From NCBI GenBank assembly GCA_963729215.1, contig CAVSND010000025.1, positions 76,707 to 140,706 on the forward strand: DNA of 64,000 nucleotides. Reading direction: 5' to 3'. Position numbers and translations under genes: made by a program. Origin of the DNA: CAVQJU01 sp963729215. GTDB taxonomy: Bacteria > Acidobacteriota > Vicinamibacteria > Vicinamibacterales > CAVVIG01. A model generated the notes under the pieces. The model saw only the letters and a program-made list of their open reading frames with translations. It did no database searches and had not been told where the DNA came from. Positions 9,390 to 18,145 of the stretch are shown here, piece by piece. Numbering within the stretch: position 1 is the first letter of the stretch; every line of letters begins with the position of its first letter.

Positions 9390-10370
9390 CTACTTGCCGA
9401 AGACCGGCTGGCCGAAATCGTCCGTCAGCCGCTGCAGGTACTTGTTGTTTTCCTGGCAGATGTATTCCGACAGCTCGGCGTTCGCCCGCCACGGGATGTC
9501 CCACGCGACTTTGAAAGGCTTGGTGTAGGCGCCCATGTCGTCGATGAGCGCCTCGTAGTGCAGCGTCTGCTTGTTGGGCCTCGAGTAGCGCTCGACGACG
9601 TGCAGCTGGTCGGTGTGCGGATGCCCGAAGTAATCGAGCCAGGTCGCTTCGTTGAAGCCGACGACGTCGACGACGAGCGTGTCGCCTTCCCAATGGCCCA
9701 CCGAGTGACCGAGGTACGTCGGATTGAGCGCGTCGCCCGTCGGATGCGGGCGGCCGTCCATGAAGATCTCGCGCCAGATGTGCGTGGCGCCTTCGAAGAT
9801 CATGATGATGCGCTTCTGCTCCGGCAGCTGGACGATCTCCGCCGGATAGGGCGTTGCAAACATGCGCGGCCCGCCCGGGGGCAGGCAGTAACCCTCCGGG
9901 TCGTACTTGGATTGATTGACGGAGTTGTAGTCGTAGACAGCCGCGGCCCACGGCTGAAACGGCACCCACGGCTCGGATTTCGTGCCGCCGCGCCCGCCGC
10001 CGGCCGTGCCTTCACCGCCGCCAAGCGGACCGCCGAGGCCGGCGCGCCCGCGTCCGCCCGGCTCGGCCTGCGGCACCACGGACTTGCCGCTGTCGTCCAC
10101 GACGCGCATGCCCATGTTGGTGATGTAGGGCACGTTCCAGATGCCCTTCTCGCCCACCACGCGGCCGAGGTTCACGGTGCCGTCGGCCAGCCGCGGCGTC
10201 GGCTGCGGTGGTTCGCTCGGGCCGCGTCCGCGGCCCGTCGGGGCTTGACCGGAAGGTGGAGCGGCTCCGCGTTCCTGCGCGCTGGCGACCCAGAACGCGG
10301 CGACGACGAGCGCAGCCGTCGTGAGTACAAACCTTGCCCTCAGACGTGTCCGCACTGTTGTCGTCTCCAC
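9390..10370 (-). CDS. Secreted protein of the GHSVGxWxGDTLVVD family, 326 aa
   Basis: Signal peptide (ARFVLTTAALVVAAFWVASA), a Gly/Pro/Arg-rich linker, and a conserved C-terminal domain with IIMIFEGATHIWREIFMDGR, GHSVGHWEGDTLVVDVVGFN, FGHPHTDQLHVVERY and YICQENN. The same domain occurs in the two tandem genes at 10949 and 11777. The family is common in acidobacteria next to DUF6152 genes, as here, where the DUF6152 gene lies 19 bp upstream. Function unknown. Confidence 0.75.
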   Translation of the reverse strand: METTTVRTRLRARFVLTTAALVVAAFWVASAQERGAAPPSGQAPTGRGRGPSEPPQPTPRLADGTVNLGRVVGEKGIWNVPYITNMGMRVVDDSGKSVVPQAEPGGRGRAGLGGPLGGGEGTAGGGRGGTKSEPWVPFQPWAAAVYDYNSVNQSKYDPEGYCLPPGGPRMFATPYPAEIVQLPEQKRIIMIFEGATHIWREIFMDGRPHPTGDALNPTYLGHSVGHWEGDTLVVDVVGFNEATWLDYFGHPHTDQLHVVERYSRPNKQTLHYEALIDDMGAYTKPFKVAWDIPWRANAELSEYICQENNKYLQRLTDDFGQPVFGK

Positions 10371-10389
10371 CAGTCGAGTTGATCGAGCG

Positions 10390-10788
10390 CTACGGCGTGG
10401 TCGTCTGGCTCGAGCCGGCGAACAGCTTCTGACCGCCGGTCAGCGTGACCGAGCGCGCGTTGCCGATGTTGGAGCCGTCTTTCGCGCGGCTGCCTTCCAC
10501 CGTCACCTCGTCGCCGATCTTCATGGAGTTGCGCGACCAGCCCTGGCGCATGAGGCCATTCGGGCTGCCCATTTCCATGCCCCAGTTGGTGACCTTACCC
10601 GACTCGTCCTTCACATCGATGTAGAAGTACGCGTGCGGATTCATCCACTCGATCTTGGTAACCGTGCCCGTCAGCTTGACCGGCTTGCTCGCGTCGAACT
10701 CCGCCGCGAACGAGTGGTGAGCGATCGCCGGCACAGCAGCCATAAGCAACCACGCGCCAGCAGCGACAACCGCAAGTCTCTTCTTCAT
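10390..10788 (-). CDS. DUF6152 family secreted protein, 132 aa
   Basis: Signal peptide ending in AIA, then HHSFAAEFDASKPVKLTGTV and WMNPHAYFYIDVKDESGKV, the hallmark of DUF6152; an OB-fold-like all-beta domain is inferred. Strong ribosome-binding site (GGAGG, 7 nt spacing). The HH motif directly after the cleavage site could bind metal. Pairs with the downstream GHSVGxW-family gene. Confidence 0.85.
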   Translation of the reverse strand: MKKRLAVVAAGAWLLMAAVPAIAHHSFAAEFDASKPVKLTGTVTKIEWMNPHAYFYIDVKDESGKVTNWGMEMGSPNGLMRQGWSRNSMKIGDEVTVEGSRAKDGSNIGNARSVTLTGGQKLFAGSSQTTTP

Positions 10789-10881
10789 TGAACAGCCTCC
10801 ACGCCTAAGTCCGTATGTCGTCCGGGTTTACACTTTCCCCGCGGTCTATTTTCGTAGCCGCGTCGGCGAATGTCAATTACG

Positions 10882-10910
10882 TTCTCAGCGCGAGACGCCG
10901 GCGGTATCAT
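10882..10910 (+). promoter_or_regulatory. Sigma-70-type promoter of the tandem secreted genes
   Basis: TTCTCA at 10882-10887 and TATCAT at 10905-10910, spaced 17 nt, 38 bp before ATG 10949. On the minus strand the same intergenic region holds a perfect TTGACA (10871-10876) facing the DUF6152 gene. Confidence 0.5.
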
Positions 10911-10948
10911 GGCGCCTGATGGCGCAGGCCCCGAACGCTGGAGGCAGC

Positions 10949-11702
10949 ATGACGACTATCCGTCGGTCGTCGGATTGCCGCCGCGGCCTTTCTGGCCGTA
11001 ATTGGTGCAGGGATGGGCATTTCTCAGGCGCAGGACGCCGCGCCCCCGCTGAAACGCGTCGGCGGCCACGCCGATCTGAGCGGTGCCTGGCAGGCGCCTT
11101 ACGTTCCGGATATGACAAAGGACGGCCGGGGGCAGAAAGGCGAACCCAGCCTCCCGTTTACGCCCCTTGGCCTCAAGGAATGGCAAGCCTACGACGCCGC
11201 CAACGGAGACTACACGGGCAGTTGTCTGCCGTTCGGCCTCAGCCGATCGATGAACGCGCCCAACCCGATGCAGATCATGCAGAGCGCGACATCGGTCGCC
11301 TTCCTGTTCGAAATCATGAACTGGTTCCACGTCGTGCACACCGACGGCCGCACGCATCCGGCGGATCGCAACCCGCAGTGGTTCGGCTACTCGGTGGGCC
11401 GATGGGATGGCGACACGCTCACGGTGGACACGATCGGCTTCAACGGCTGGACCAGGCTGGACACCGTCGGCCATCCGCACAGCGACGCGCTGCATCTCAC
11501 GCAGACGTTTCGCCGCACCGATACGGAGCACATCGCGTACAGCGTGACCGTGGACGATCCCGTCATGTACACGCGGCCGTGGAAAAACGAGCGCACGTTC
11601 ACGGCGCTCAAAGGCGACCTGATTGAATATTCGTGCGAGGAAAACAACAAGGACCTGCGCGAAGGCCACATCAAGATGTGGACGCCGCCGGGGGCGAGGT
11701 AG
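10949..11702 (+). CDS. Secreted GHSVGxW-family protein A, frameshifted in the signal peptide
   Basis: Corrected length about 250 aa. ATG 10949 has a strong ribosome-binding site (GGAGG) and starts MTTIRRS; the hydrophobic part of the signal peptide (IAAAAFLAVIGAGMGISQAQ) is in the next frame, reached by one extra base near 10965-10972. The mature part has PFGLSRSMNAPNPMQ, WFGYSVGRWDGDTLTVDTIG, VGHPHSDALH and EYSCEENNKDLREG. It is a tandem paralogue of the next gene. Unknown function. Confidence 0.75.
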
Positions 11703-11724
11703 AAACGCAGAACGTAGAACGAAC

Positions 11725-11773
11725 AACGAGCCACGAGCCACGAGCCACGAGCCACGAGCCACGAGCCACGAGA
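11725..11773 (+). repeat. Tandem repeat of a 7-bp unit (CACGAGC), about six copies
   Basis: Near-perfect head-to-tail copies filling the gap between two paralogous genes and ending 4 bp before the next ATG. Same unit as 657-680 and 62077-62109. Confidence 0.9.
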
Positions 11774-11776
11774 AAC

Positions 11777-12637
11777 ATGATGCCAACGATGAAGATGCTT
11801 GCCAGCACGCTGGCGGTCGCGGCCCTCGCCGCCACCTGGGTGCACGCGCAGAACACGACGAACTTCGCGACCCCGCTGCCGAAAAGCGCGCCGACCGGGC
11901 CCGCCCCTCGCTTGCCCAGCGGAAAGCCGGATTTCACGGGCGTCTGGCAGCGCGCGTATGTGCCGGACATGAGCCGGAACGGCCGCGGCCAGCTGGGCTT
12001 CTCGGTGGCGCCGTTCGCGCCGGACGACTCCCCCGCCAGGCGCGCCGAGCTCCGGAAGGAAGGCAACTTCGGAGAATTGCCATTCACGCCGGCCGGACTC
12101 GAAGACTGGAAGACGTACGATCCGGCCAACGGCGAGTACACCGCGAGCTGCATGCCGTTCGGCCTGAGCCGATCGATGAACTCGCCCGACCCGATGCAGG
12201 TGATGCAGAACGACCGCTACCTCACGCTGCTCTTCGAGCAGAACACGTGGTTCCACATCATCTACATCGACGGCCGCGATCACCCCAAGACGGTCGAGCC
12301 CACCTGGTTCGGTCATTCCGTGGGCAAATGGGACGGCGACACGCTCATCGTCGACACGGTCGGCTTCAACGGCTACACGCGGCTCGATACCGTCGGCCAT
12401 CCGCACAGCCATGCGTTGCACATGATCGAGACGATGCGGCGCACCGATGCAGGCCATATCGCCTACACGGTGACGATCGACGATCCGAAGGCCTACACCA
12501 GGCCCTGGAAGAACGAGCGGACGTTCACGCTGATGGACACCGACCTGATCGAGTATTCCTGCGAGGAAAACAACCGGGGCCTGCGCGAAGGCCGCATCAA
12601 GCAGTGGGCGCCGCCGGAGAAGTCGCGGTACGAGTAG
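11777..12637 (+). CDS. Secreted GHSVGxW-family protein B, 286 aa
   Basis: Signal peptide (MKMLASTLAVAALAATWVHA) after MMPT; ATG 11777, 11780 and 11789 are all possible. Conserved blocks: PSGKPDFTGVWQRAYVPDMS, PFTPAGLEDWKTYDPANGEY, CMPFGLSRSMNSPDPMQV, FGHSVGKWDGDTLIVDTVG, EYSCEENNRGLREG. Very close to the preceding gene and more distant from the one at 9390, so a recent tandem duplication. Function unknown. Confidence 0.8.
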   Translation: MMPTMKMLASTLAVAALAATWVHAQNTTNFATPLPKSAPTGPAPRLPSGKPDFTGVWQRAYVPDMSRNGRGQLGFSVAPFAPDDSPARRAELRKEGNFGELPFTPAGLEDWKTYDPANGEYTASCMPFGLSRSMNSPDPMQVMQNDRYLTLLFEQNTWFHIIYIDGRDHPKTVEPTWFGHSVGKWDGDTLIVDTVGFNGYTRLDTVGHPHSHALHMIETMRRTDAGHIAYTVTIDDPKAYTRPWKNERTFTLMDTDLIEYSCEENNRGLREGRIKQWAPPEKSRYE

Positions 12638-12706
12638 CGTCAGCCGCCGGGAAATCACGTTGTTTCAATAGGTTGCCGGCCGGCGCGGAGCGTCGCGCGG
12701 CCCGGA

Positions 12707-12715
12707 TGCTATAGT
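12707..12715 (+). promoter_or_regulatory. Extended -10 element (TGCTATAGT) close to the start codon
   Basis: Extended -10 hexamer with only 9 nt to ATG 12725 and no ribosome-binding site between, which suggests a leaderless transcript. Confidence 0.4.
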
Positions 12716-12724
12716 TCGAGGCGC

Positions 12725-13711
12725 ATGGCCCCCTCTTCGCCGCATCCCGTTTCGGATTTCCTCGATCGGCACTTCCGGCATTTCAACGCGGCGGCCCTCA
12801 GGGACGCGGCGGACGCGTACAGCCGGCACATTGAAGGCGGCGGCACGATGCTCGTGACGCTCGCGGGCGCGATGAGCACGGCGGAGATCGGCCTGTCGCT
12901 CGCCGAGATGATCCGGCGCGGCAAGGTGCACGCGATCTGCTCGACCGGCGCGAACCTCGAGGAGGACGTCTTCAATCTCGTCGCGCACACGCACTACCGG
13001 CGCATTCCGAACTACCGGGATCTCACGCCGTCCGACGAACAGGACCTCCTCGAACGTCACCTGAACCGTGTCACCGACACCTGCATCCCCGAAGAAGAAG
13101 CGATGCGTCGCGTCGAACGCCTGCTCATCGACGAGTGGATCGCCGCAGATACGAAGGGCGAGCGTTACTTCCCGTACGAGTTCCTGTACCGTTTGATTCG
13201 CGGCGGGAAGCTCGAGCCCTACCACGATGTCGATCCCGCCGACAGCTGGCTCGTCGCGGCGTGCGAGAAGAACCTGCCGGTGTTCGTGCCCGGCTGGGAG
13301 GACTCCACGCTCGGCAATGTGTTCGCCGCGCGCTGCATCGAGGGCCGCGTCCGGAATCCACACGTCGTCCGGGGCGGCATCGAGACCATGATGGCGCTGG
13401 CGACGTGGTATCGGGAGACGGCATCCAGCCGATCCGTCGGCTTCTACCAGATCGGCGGCGGCATCGCGGGCGACTTCCCGATCTGCGTCGTGCCGATGCT
13501 CCACCAGGATCTGCGCGCCGAGGGGGTGCCTCTCTGGGGGTATTTCTGCCAGATCAGCGATTCGACGACCAGCTACGGCTCGTACTCGGGCGCGGTCCCC
13601 AACGAAAAGATCACCTGGGGCAAGCTCGGAGTGGACACGCCGCGCTACATCATCGAGTCGGATGCGACAATCTGCGCGCCGCTCATGTTCGCGAAGATAC
13701 TGGGCTGGTGA
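12725..13711 (+). CDS. Deoxyhypusine synthase-like protein, 328 aa
   Basis: Bacterial member of the deoxyhypusine synthase family (LAGAMSTAEIGLSLAEMIRR, STGANLEEDVFNLVAH, GWEDSTLGN, YQIGGGIAGDFPI). The catalytic lysine segment is present (AVPNEKITWGKLGVD), which transfers the aminobutyl group in true deoxyhypusine synthases. Bacteria lack hypusinated eIF5A, and some bacterial homologues make homospermidine; the substrate here is open. Its last 29 bp overlap the convergent oxidoreductase gene. Confidence 0.85.
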   Translation: MAPSSPHPVSDFLDRHFRHFNAAALRDAADAYSRHIEGGGTMLVTLAGAMSTAEIGLSLAEMIRRGKVHAICSTGANLEEDVFNLVAHTHYRRIPNYRDLTPSDEQDLLERHLNRVTDTCIPEEEAMRRVERLLIDEWIAADTKGERYFPYEFLYRLIRGGKLEPYHDVDPADSWLVAACEKNLPVFVPGWEDSTLGNVFAARCIEGRVRNPHVVRGGIETMMALATWYRETASSRSVGFYQIGGGIAGDFPICVVPMLHQDLRAEGVPLWGYFCQISDSTTSYGSYSGAVPNEKITWGKLGVDTPRYIIESDATICAPLMFAKILGW

Positions 13712-14591
13712 CCGCGGCGATCGCGTCGAGCACGTCCCGATACGTCGCGGGCCCTTCGGGGCCAAACCGTGAACGCAAATCGAGCTGCGCGCTCCAGTCC
13801 TGCCGGCGCGCTGTCGCCTCCGCCATGATGGGATCCACGCCGATCGCGCGGAGCGTCTCGGCGACTTCTTCCATTTCGCGCGCCCGGCGCTCGCCGTGCA
13901 CGACGACGCGTCCGCTCGTGTAGTCGGCCAGCTTTTTCCAGGCGATGCCGGGGAACGTCTCCTCGAGCGAGGCCCACACGAGATCGTCGGCGTCGAACTT
14001 GCTCGCGCCCATCACGCACTCGAACAGCAGCGCCTCCAGGCCCTTGACGACGATGCTGCGGCACATCTTGACGGCGGCGGCGCTGCCGACTTTCGCGCCC
14101 TCGAGCAACTGGAGGCGCAGGCCGAACGGCGTCATCGCGGCCGCAAACGCCGGCGCGCCCGCTCCATTGATGAGCATCGGCACCTTGTGGCCGTACGGCA
14201 GCACAGGCGCCATCACCGCCACCTCGACGAAGCTCGCGCCGGTGCGGCCGACGACGCGGTCGATGTCGATCTTCACGGCGGGCGAGACCGAATTCAGATC
14301 GGCGTAGAGGTGGCGGGGTTCGAGAAACTCCGCTGCGGTGGACGCGGCTTCGAGCGCCGAACTCGACGTGACGGTGGAAAAGATGATGTCGCTCGATCGG
14401 ACGAGCGCCGCCGGCGATTCGAGCAGCGCCGTACGGCTTTCGCCGGCCCGGTGCTGAATCGCCGGTCCGAAGTCAGCGGTGTGAGTCTTGATGTCGAACG
14501 CAGACAGCGCGTCGATGCCGGCCGCGCGCAATCCACGGGCGATCGTCGAACCCGCTTCGCCAAACCCGATGAAACCGACCGCGGGCGCCAC
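13683..14591 (-). CDS. NAD(P)-binding 6-PGDH-like oxidoreductase with DUF1932 domain, 302 aa
   Basis: N-terminal Rossmann fold of the 6-phosphogluconate/3-hydroxyisobutyrate dehydrogenase type (VGFIGFGEAGSTIARGLRAA) and a C-terminal DUF1932 helical domain (MCRSIVVKGLEALLFECV). Conserved Lys in GSAAAVKMCRS matches the family's catalytic Lys. Probably the last gene of the minus-strand aromatic operon, 35 bp after the transporter. Substrate unknown; a hydroxy acid from the 4,5-cleavage pathway is a guess. Confidence 0.8.
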   Translation of the reverse strand: MAPAVGFIGFGEAGSTIARGLRAAGIDALSAFDIKTHTADFGPAIQHRAGESRTALLESPAALVRSSDIIFSTVTSSSALEAASTAAEFLEPRHLYADLNSVSPAVKIDIDRVVGRTGASFVEVAVMAPVLPYGHKVPMLINGAGAPAFAAAMTPFGLRLQLLEGAKVGSAAAVKMCRSIVVKGLEALLFECVMGASKFDADDLVWASLEETFPGIAWKKLADYTSGRVVVHGERRAREMEEVAETLRAIGVDPIMAEATARRQDWSAQLDLRSRFGPEGPATYRDVLDAIAAVTSPVSSRT

Positions 14592-14664
14592 TCAGCTTCT
14601 CGACTTCTTACTTCTTACTTCCTACTTCACTTCGCACTTTGTACTTTGTACTTTGCACTTTCAA
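14592..14664 (-). repeat. Short tandem repeats of CTTACTT and CTTTGTA type
   Basis: Runs of ACTTCTTACTTCTTACTTCC and ACTTTGTACTTTGTACTTTG between the oxidoreductase and the transporter gene. The latter run encodes the tail KYKVQSAK of the transporter, so the repeat reaches into the reading frame. Confidence 0.7.
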
Positions 14665-16000
14665 AGGCCGCCGCCTGCGAGGCAGCGACGCGGGGGATGT
14701 GTCGCTTCACCGCCGCGAGCGCGACGAACGCCACGCTCATCGTGACGGCGATAACGCGGAAGTAGCCCGAGGCGCCGCCGGTGTCGAGCGCCCACTGGCC
14801 GACGGTCGGGCTGAGCACGCCGCCGATCCGGCCGAAGCCCACGGCCGTTCCGACGCCGGTCGCTCGAATCGCTGTCGGATACACGTGCGCCGCCAGCGCG
14901 TACATCGTCGTTTGCACGGCGTTGATGAGCCCGCCCGTCCACGCGAGCATGGCGAACACCTGGAACGTGTTCTGCGGACCGATCGGCATGACCGTCAAAA
15001 CCACCGCCCCGGCCACCGCGCCGGCGGCCATCGTGAGCATCGAGGTGCGCGAACCAAGCCGCATGATGACCCTGGCGCCGATGATGGCGCCGATCACGCC
15101 GCCAACGTTGAACGCGGTCAGGCCGTAGCTGGCAGTGCCGACGTCGAACCCGCTGTTGGACAACATGGAAGGCACCCAGTTCGTGCCCATGTAGACGGTC
15201 AGCAGGCAGAAGAAGAACGAGCCGAACAACGTCAGCGTGTCGCGGAGGTAGTCCGCAGTAAACAGGTTACCGACCGATGCGCTCGCGACCGGTTTTTCGG
15301 ACGCGTCGGCGAACACGGCGTCAGCCGGCACGGCGTGACCGAGGCGCTGCAGGAGCGCGGCGAGTTCCGGCCAGCGCTCTTTGTGGCGGGCCAGGAAGCG
15401 GGGTGACTCGGGCAGCGCTTTCAACAGGAACGCCGCGAGCACCAGCGGTAGAAGACCGCAGACGATGAACAGCGTGTGCCACCCGAAGCGCGGCAGGATC
15501 TGCCCGCCAATGAACCCGGCCAGCGATCCGCCGAGGGGAATGCAGACGATCGTGAGCGTCACGGCAAACGGCCGATGCCGGGTGGGCACGTACTCGGACG
15601 ACAGCGTCGCCGCATTTGGCATGGCCGCGCCCAGACCGAGGCCGGCCAGGAACCTGAGAACGGAGAGCGTGAACGGAGTCGTCGCGAGCGGCACCATCAG
15701 CGTCAGCACGCCGAACGAAATGAGGCTGCCGAGCAGCGCGATGCGGCGGCCGAGCCGATCGCCGACCACGCCGCCGAAGAAGCCGCCGAACATCATCCCG
15801 ACGAACCCGCTCGTCAGCGCCGGCGTGAGCGCCGAACGCGGGACGTGCCAGTCGCGCATGATCGCCGGCAGCGCGCCCGACAGTACCTGGTTGTCGAGGC
15901 CGTCGAAGACGATGGCCAGCGCGGCGGCGGCCACTAACGCCTTCTGGTACCCGCCCCACTCCCCATCGTCGAGCACCGATCCGACGTCAACGGTTTTCAT
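14627..16000 (-). CDS. MFS transporter, aromatic acid:H+ symporter type, 457 aa
   Basis: Twelve membrane segments. MFS motifs FDGLDNQVLSGALPAIMRDW in TM1, GVVGDRLGRRIALLGS after TM2, and RFLAGLGLGAAMPNAATLSS in TM4; the Asp in the first motif is typical of the aromatic acid:H+ symporter (AAHS) branch such as PcaK. It sits in the operon for gallate/protocatechuate 4,5-cleavage, so uptake of gallate, protocatechuate or a related acid is the likely role. The C-terminal tail is encoded by a short repeat. Confidence 0.85.
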   Translation of the reverse strand: MKTVDVGSVLDDGEWGGYQKALVAAAALAIVFDGLDNQVLSGALPAIMRDWHVPRSALTPALTSGFVGMMFGGFFGGVVGDRLGRRIALLGSLISFGVLTLMVPLATTPFTLSVLRFLAGLGLGAAMPNAATLSSEYVPTRHRPFAVTLTIVCIPLGGSLAGFIGGQILPRFGWHTLFIVCGLLPLVLAAFLLKALPESPRFLARHKERWPELAALLQRLGHAVPADAVFADASEKPVASASVGNLFTADYLRDTLTLFGSFFFCLLTVYMGTNWVPSMLSNSGFDVGTASYGLTAFNVGGVIGAIIGARVIMRLGSRTSMLTMAAGAVAGAVVLTVMPIGPQNTFQVFAMLAWTGGLINAVQTTMYALAAHVYPTAIRATGVGTAVGFGRIGGVLSPTVGQWALDTGGASGYFRVIAVTMSVAFVALAAVKRHIPRVAASQAAAFESAKYKVQSAK

Positions 16001-16020
16001 GGGACCTCAACGGAAATTCA

Positions 16021-16132
16021 GGGTTCGAGAGGTTCAAGGGGTTCTAGAGGTTCTAGGGGTTCAAGAGGTTCTAGGGCACCGAGATTCTGCGAACCCCTTG
16101 AACCTTTCGAACCCTTCGAACCTCTCGAACCA
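16021..16132. repeat. Inverted array of GGTTC-centred 9-bp repeats
   Basis: About six GGTTCnAnA units in one direction (16021-16073) followed by about five in the opposite direction (16091-16131), so the transcript could fold into a long hairpin. Same family at 20111-20233 and 30879-30941. It lies between the dioxygenase and transporter genes and may act as a terminator or attenuator; inference. Confidence 0.75.
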
Positions 16133-16145
16133 GTCTGTATCACCC

Positions 16146-17324
16146 TTAGCTCTTCGCCGCCATCGCCTGCTGGCCGCGCGCGTGGCTCGTCGAGAAGATC
16201 ACATGGAGCGCCATCAGCGCCTGCAACGGGTGCGCGCCGGCTTCGGCCAGCGGACCGACGTGCTCGCTGACGAGACCGCCCTTGCCCACGTTGACCATTT
16301 CCTCGGCCGCGATGCGTTGTTTGCCTTGCAGCTCGTATTCCTTGGCGACGCTGTCGAGGTCGTCGATGATGCGGCGGCGCAGCTCGGCGCTGTGCCGCGA
16401 CTCGAACAGGAGCTTGTTCAGGCCGTACGCTTCCGCGGGCGGGTGCTTGTAGAACAGGTTGCCCTGATCCTTGAACTCGAAGCCGCCGAATCGGGCCGCG
16501 ACCTCGGTCGGCTGGTTCTTGCGCGCGCGTTCCGGGAGAAACCGCATCATGCACAGACCGTGGTGCCAGGTCGGGATGTAGTCGATGAGCTCACCCTTCT
16601 GGGACCCGATCGCGCCGAAGAGGATCGCCCAGCTCAGCATCTCGGTGTTGCCGACTTCGTCCAGCTGTGTGCCGGTCATGTTCAGCAGCGCGTTGGCGTT
16701 GCCAGCCTCGAACTGCGATACCAGCCAGCGATCGAAGTCGAACTCGGGATGGAGGTACTTGGTCGTGCCGGGGAAATGCGACATGCCGCCGCTCGCGATG
16801 ATGGCGACCCGCTCCTTGCGCCCCTTGACGATCTGAGCCAGCGCCTTGCCGAGCGCCTCGCAGCGCTTGGGCGTCGGCAGCGGCGGCACGTAGACGTTGG
16901 TGAAGAACGGAATGACCGGGATATTGCGCTGGCCGATGACATATTCGAACGGCACGGCAAAGGCGTGCCCGAGCTCGGCGTCTTCCGAATAGGAAATGTC
17001 GAAGCCGTGATCGATGACCAGCTTGTTGAGGATGTCCTCGGCCATCTCGCGATGGATCGGCATGATGCGCTCGCGTCCCGCAAACCGCGCCACGGCGTTG
17101 CTGCCGGCGACGATCGCGAAGGTCGGCACGCAGCTGACCGAGAAGGTCTCGACGTGATCCGCGCCCAGGAACAGAATGACGTCGGGCTTGGTCTCGTCGA
17201 GCACCTTGCCCAGCTCCTGCATGGCCGCGCCAGCCTGATCCAGCTGCTGCGGATTCTCGTCGGGCGGACGCGTGAACATGTACGGGGTATGACACGTACC
17301 GACCGCCGCTACGATTTCTCCCAT
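16146..17324 (-). CDS. LigAB-type extradiol dioxygenase (gallate/protocatechuate 4,5-dioxygenase fusion), 392 aa
   Basis: N-terminal class III extradiol (LigB-like) catalytic domain with the Fe(II) ligands expected from GTCHTPYM (His11) and LGADHVETF (His near 57), plus GGMSHFPG near 191. The C-terminal 110 residues resemble the small LigA subunit (FYKHPPAEAYGLNKLLFES, LRRRIIDDL). This beta-alpha fusion is the layout of gallate dioxygenase (DesB/GalA). It opens the ring of gallate or protocatechuate in the cytoplasm. The neighbours encode the next steps. Confidence 0.87.
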   Translation of the reverse strand: MGEIVAAVGTCHTPYMFTRPPDENPQQLDQAGAAMQELGKVLDETKPDVILFLGADHVETFSVSCVPTFAIVAGSNAVARFAGRERIMPIHREMAEDILNKLVIDHGFDISYSEDAELGHAFAVPFEYVIGQRNIPVIPFFTNVYVPPLPTPKRCEALGKALAQIVKGRKERVAIIASGGMSHFPGTTKYLHPEFDFDRWLVSQFEAGNANALLNMTGTQLDEVGNTEMLSWAILFGAIGSQKGELIDYIPTWHHGLCMMRFLPERARKNQPTEVAARFGGFEFKDQGNLFYKHPPAEAYGLNKLLFESRHSAELRRRIIDDLDSVAKEYELQGKQRIAAEEMVNVGKGGLVSEHVGPLAEAGAHPLQALMALHVIFSTSHARGQQAMAAKS

Positions 17325-17332
17325 GGCTCCCT

Positions 17333-17394
17333 CTCCCCCAACCTCTAGCCTCTAACCTCTAATCCCCAACCTCTAACCTCTAACCTCAAGCCTC
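17333..17394. repeat. Short tandem repeat, CCTCTAA unit
   Basis: Seven or so copies of an AACCTCTAACCT-type unit between the dioxygenase and aldolase genes. Confidence 0.7.
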
Positions 17395-17396
17395 TT

Positions 17397-18083
17397 CTAC
17401 TCGTCTCTTTCCACGTAGACGACGCCGAGCTCCGCCAGCCTGGCCCTCAATCCATAGAAGTCTAGCCCCAATTCGCCATTCTTGAGCCGTTCGCGCGTCT
17501 TGCTTTCCTTCGCAAACCGATCGCTGGCCAGACGGGCCACTTCGGCGGCCGCCTGCCGGGGCACGACGACCACGCCGTCCACGTCGGCCACAATCACGTC
17601 GCCGGCCTTTACGGCAGCGCCGGCGCAGACGACCGGGACGTTCACGGAGCCGGGCGTGGCCTTGACGGTGCCCTGGGCGCTGACGGCTTTCGACCAGACC
17701 GGGAAGTCCATGGCGGTGAGATCCGCGACGTCGCGGACGCCGGCATCGATGACCAGGCCGACGGCGCCGTGGGCGCGGGCCGATTCGCCGAGCAGCTCGC
17801 CGAACATGCCGTCGGTCGATTCGGATGTCGTCGTCACCACCAGGATGTCGCCCGGGCGCAGGCACTCGATGGCGGCATGGATCATCAGGTTGTCGCCCGG
17901 CGCACACGAGACGGTGACGGCGCTGCCCGCCGCTTTGGCGGTCGCATAGATGGGCCGCATGTACGGACGCATCAGGCCGGTGCGCCCCTGCGCTTCGTGC
18001 ACGGTGGCGACGCCGAGCTCGCCGAGCGTCGTGATAGCCGCGTCGTCTGCACGCGGGATGTTTCGAACGATGGTCGGTTTCAT
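17397..18083 (-). CDS. ligK: 4-carboxy-4-hydroxy-2-oxoadipate aldolase (RraA/LigK family), 228 aa
   Basis: RraA-like class II pyruvate aldolase. The family signature is present: GELLGESARAHGAVGLVIDA followed by GVRD near residues 122-124 (Arg-Asp, metal and substrate binding). Cleaves 4-carboxy-4-hydroxy-2-oxoadipate to pyruvate and oxaloacetate at the end of the 4,5-cleavage pathway (LigK, GalC, ProA). Placed between the ring-cleavage dioxygenase and the LigJ-like hydratase. Confidence 0.87.
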   Translation of the reverse strand: MKPTIVRNIPRADDAAITTLGELGVATVHEAQGRTGLMRPYMRPIYATAKAAGSAVTVSCAPGDNLMIHAAIECLRPGDILVVTTTSESTDGMFGELLGESARAHGAVGLVIDAGVRDVADLTAMDFPVWSKAVSAQGTVKATPGSVNVPVVCAGAAVKAGDVIVADVDGVVVVPRQAAAEVARLASDRFAKESKTRERLKNGELGLDFYGLRARLAELGVVYVERDE

Positions 18084-18092
18084 GAGCTCCTC

Positions 18093-18145
18093 GTAGCGTC
18101 CGCCTTCAGGCGGACGCTCGCCGTCCGGCTAAAGCCGGACGCTAC
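18093..18145. repeat. REP/BIME-like palindromic element 1
   Basis: 53-bp element bounded by GTAGC and GCTAC, with two inner hairpins (GTCCGCC/GGCGGAC and GTCCGGC/GCCGGAC). Its last bases overlap the 3' end of the next gene. Same family at 22497, 41464, 50525 and 54314. Confidence 0.9.

Noticed and set aside
9387..10382. Plus-strand open frame of 331 codons opposite the secreted GHSVGxW protein
   Set aside because: Mirror frame of a well-supported secreted protein in high-GC DNA; no recognisable domain.
12725..13711. True hypusine pathway in this organism
   Set aside because: Bacteria lack eIF5A; the homologue has the catalytic Lys but the reaction is more likely on another substrate such as a polyamine.
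15381..17348. Long plus-strand open frame of 655 codons across the transporter and dioxygenase genes
   Set aside because: It is antisense to two clear protein families, its product is Arg/Ala/His-rich without domains, and it runs through the intergenic repeats.
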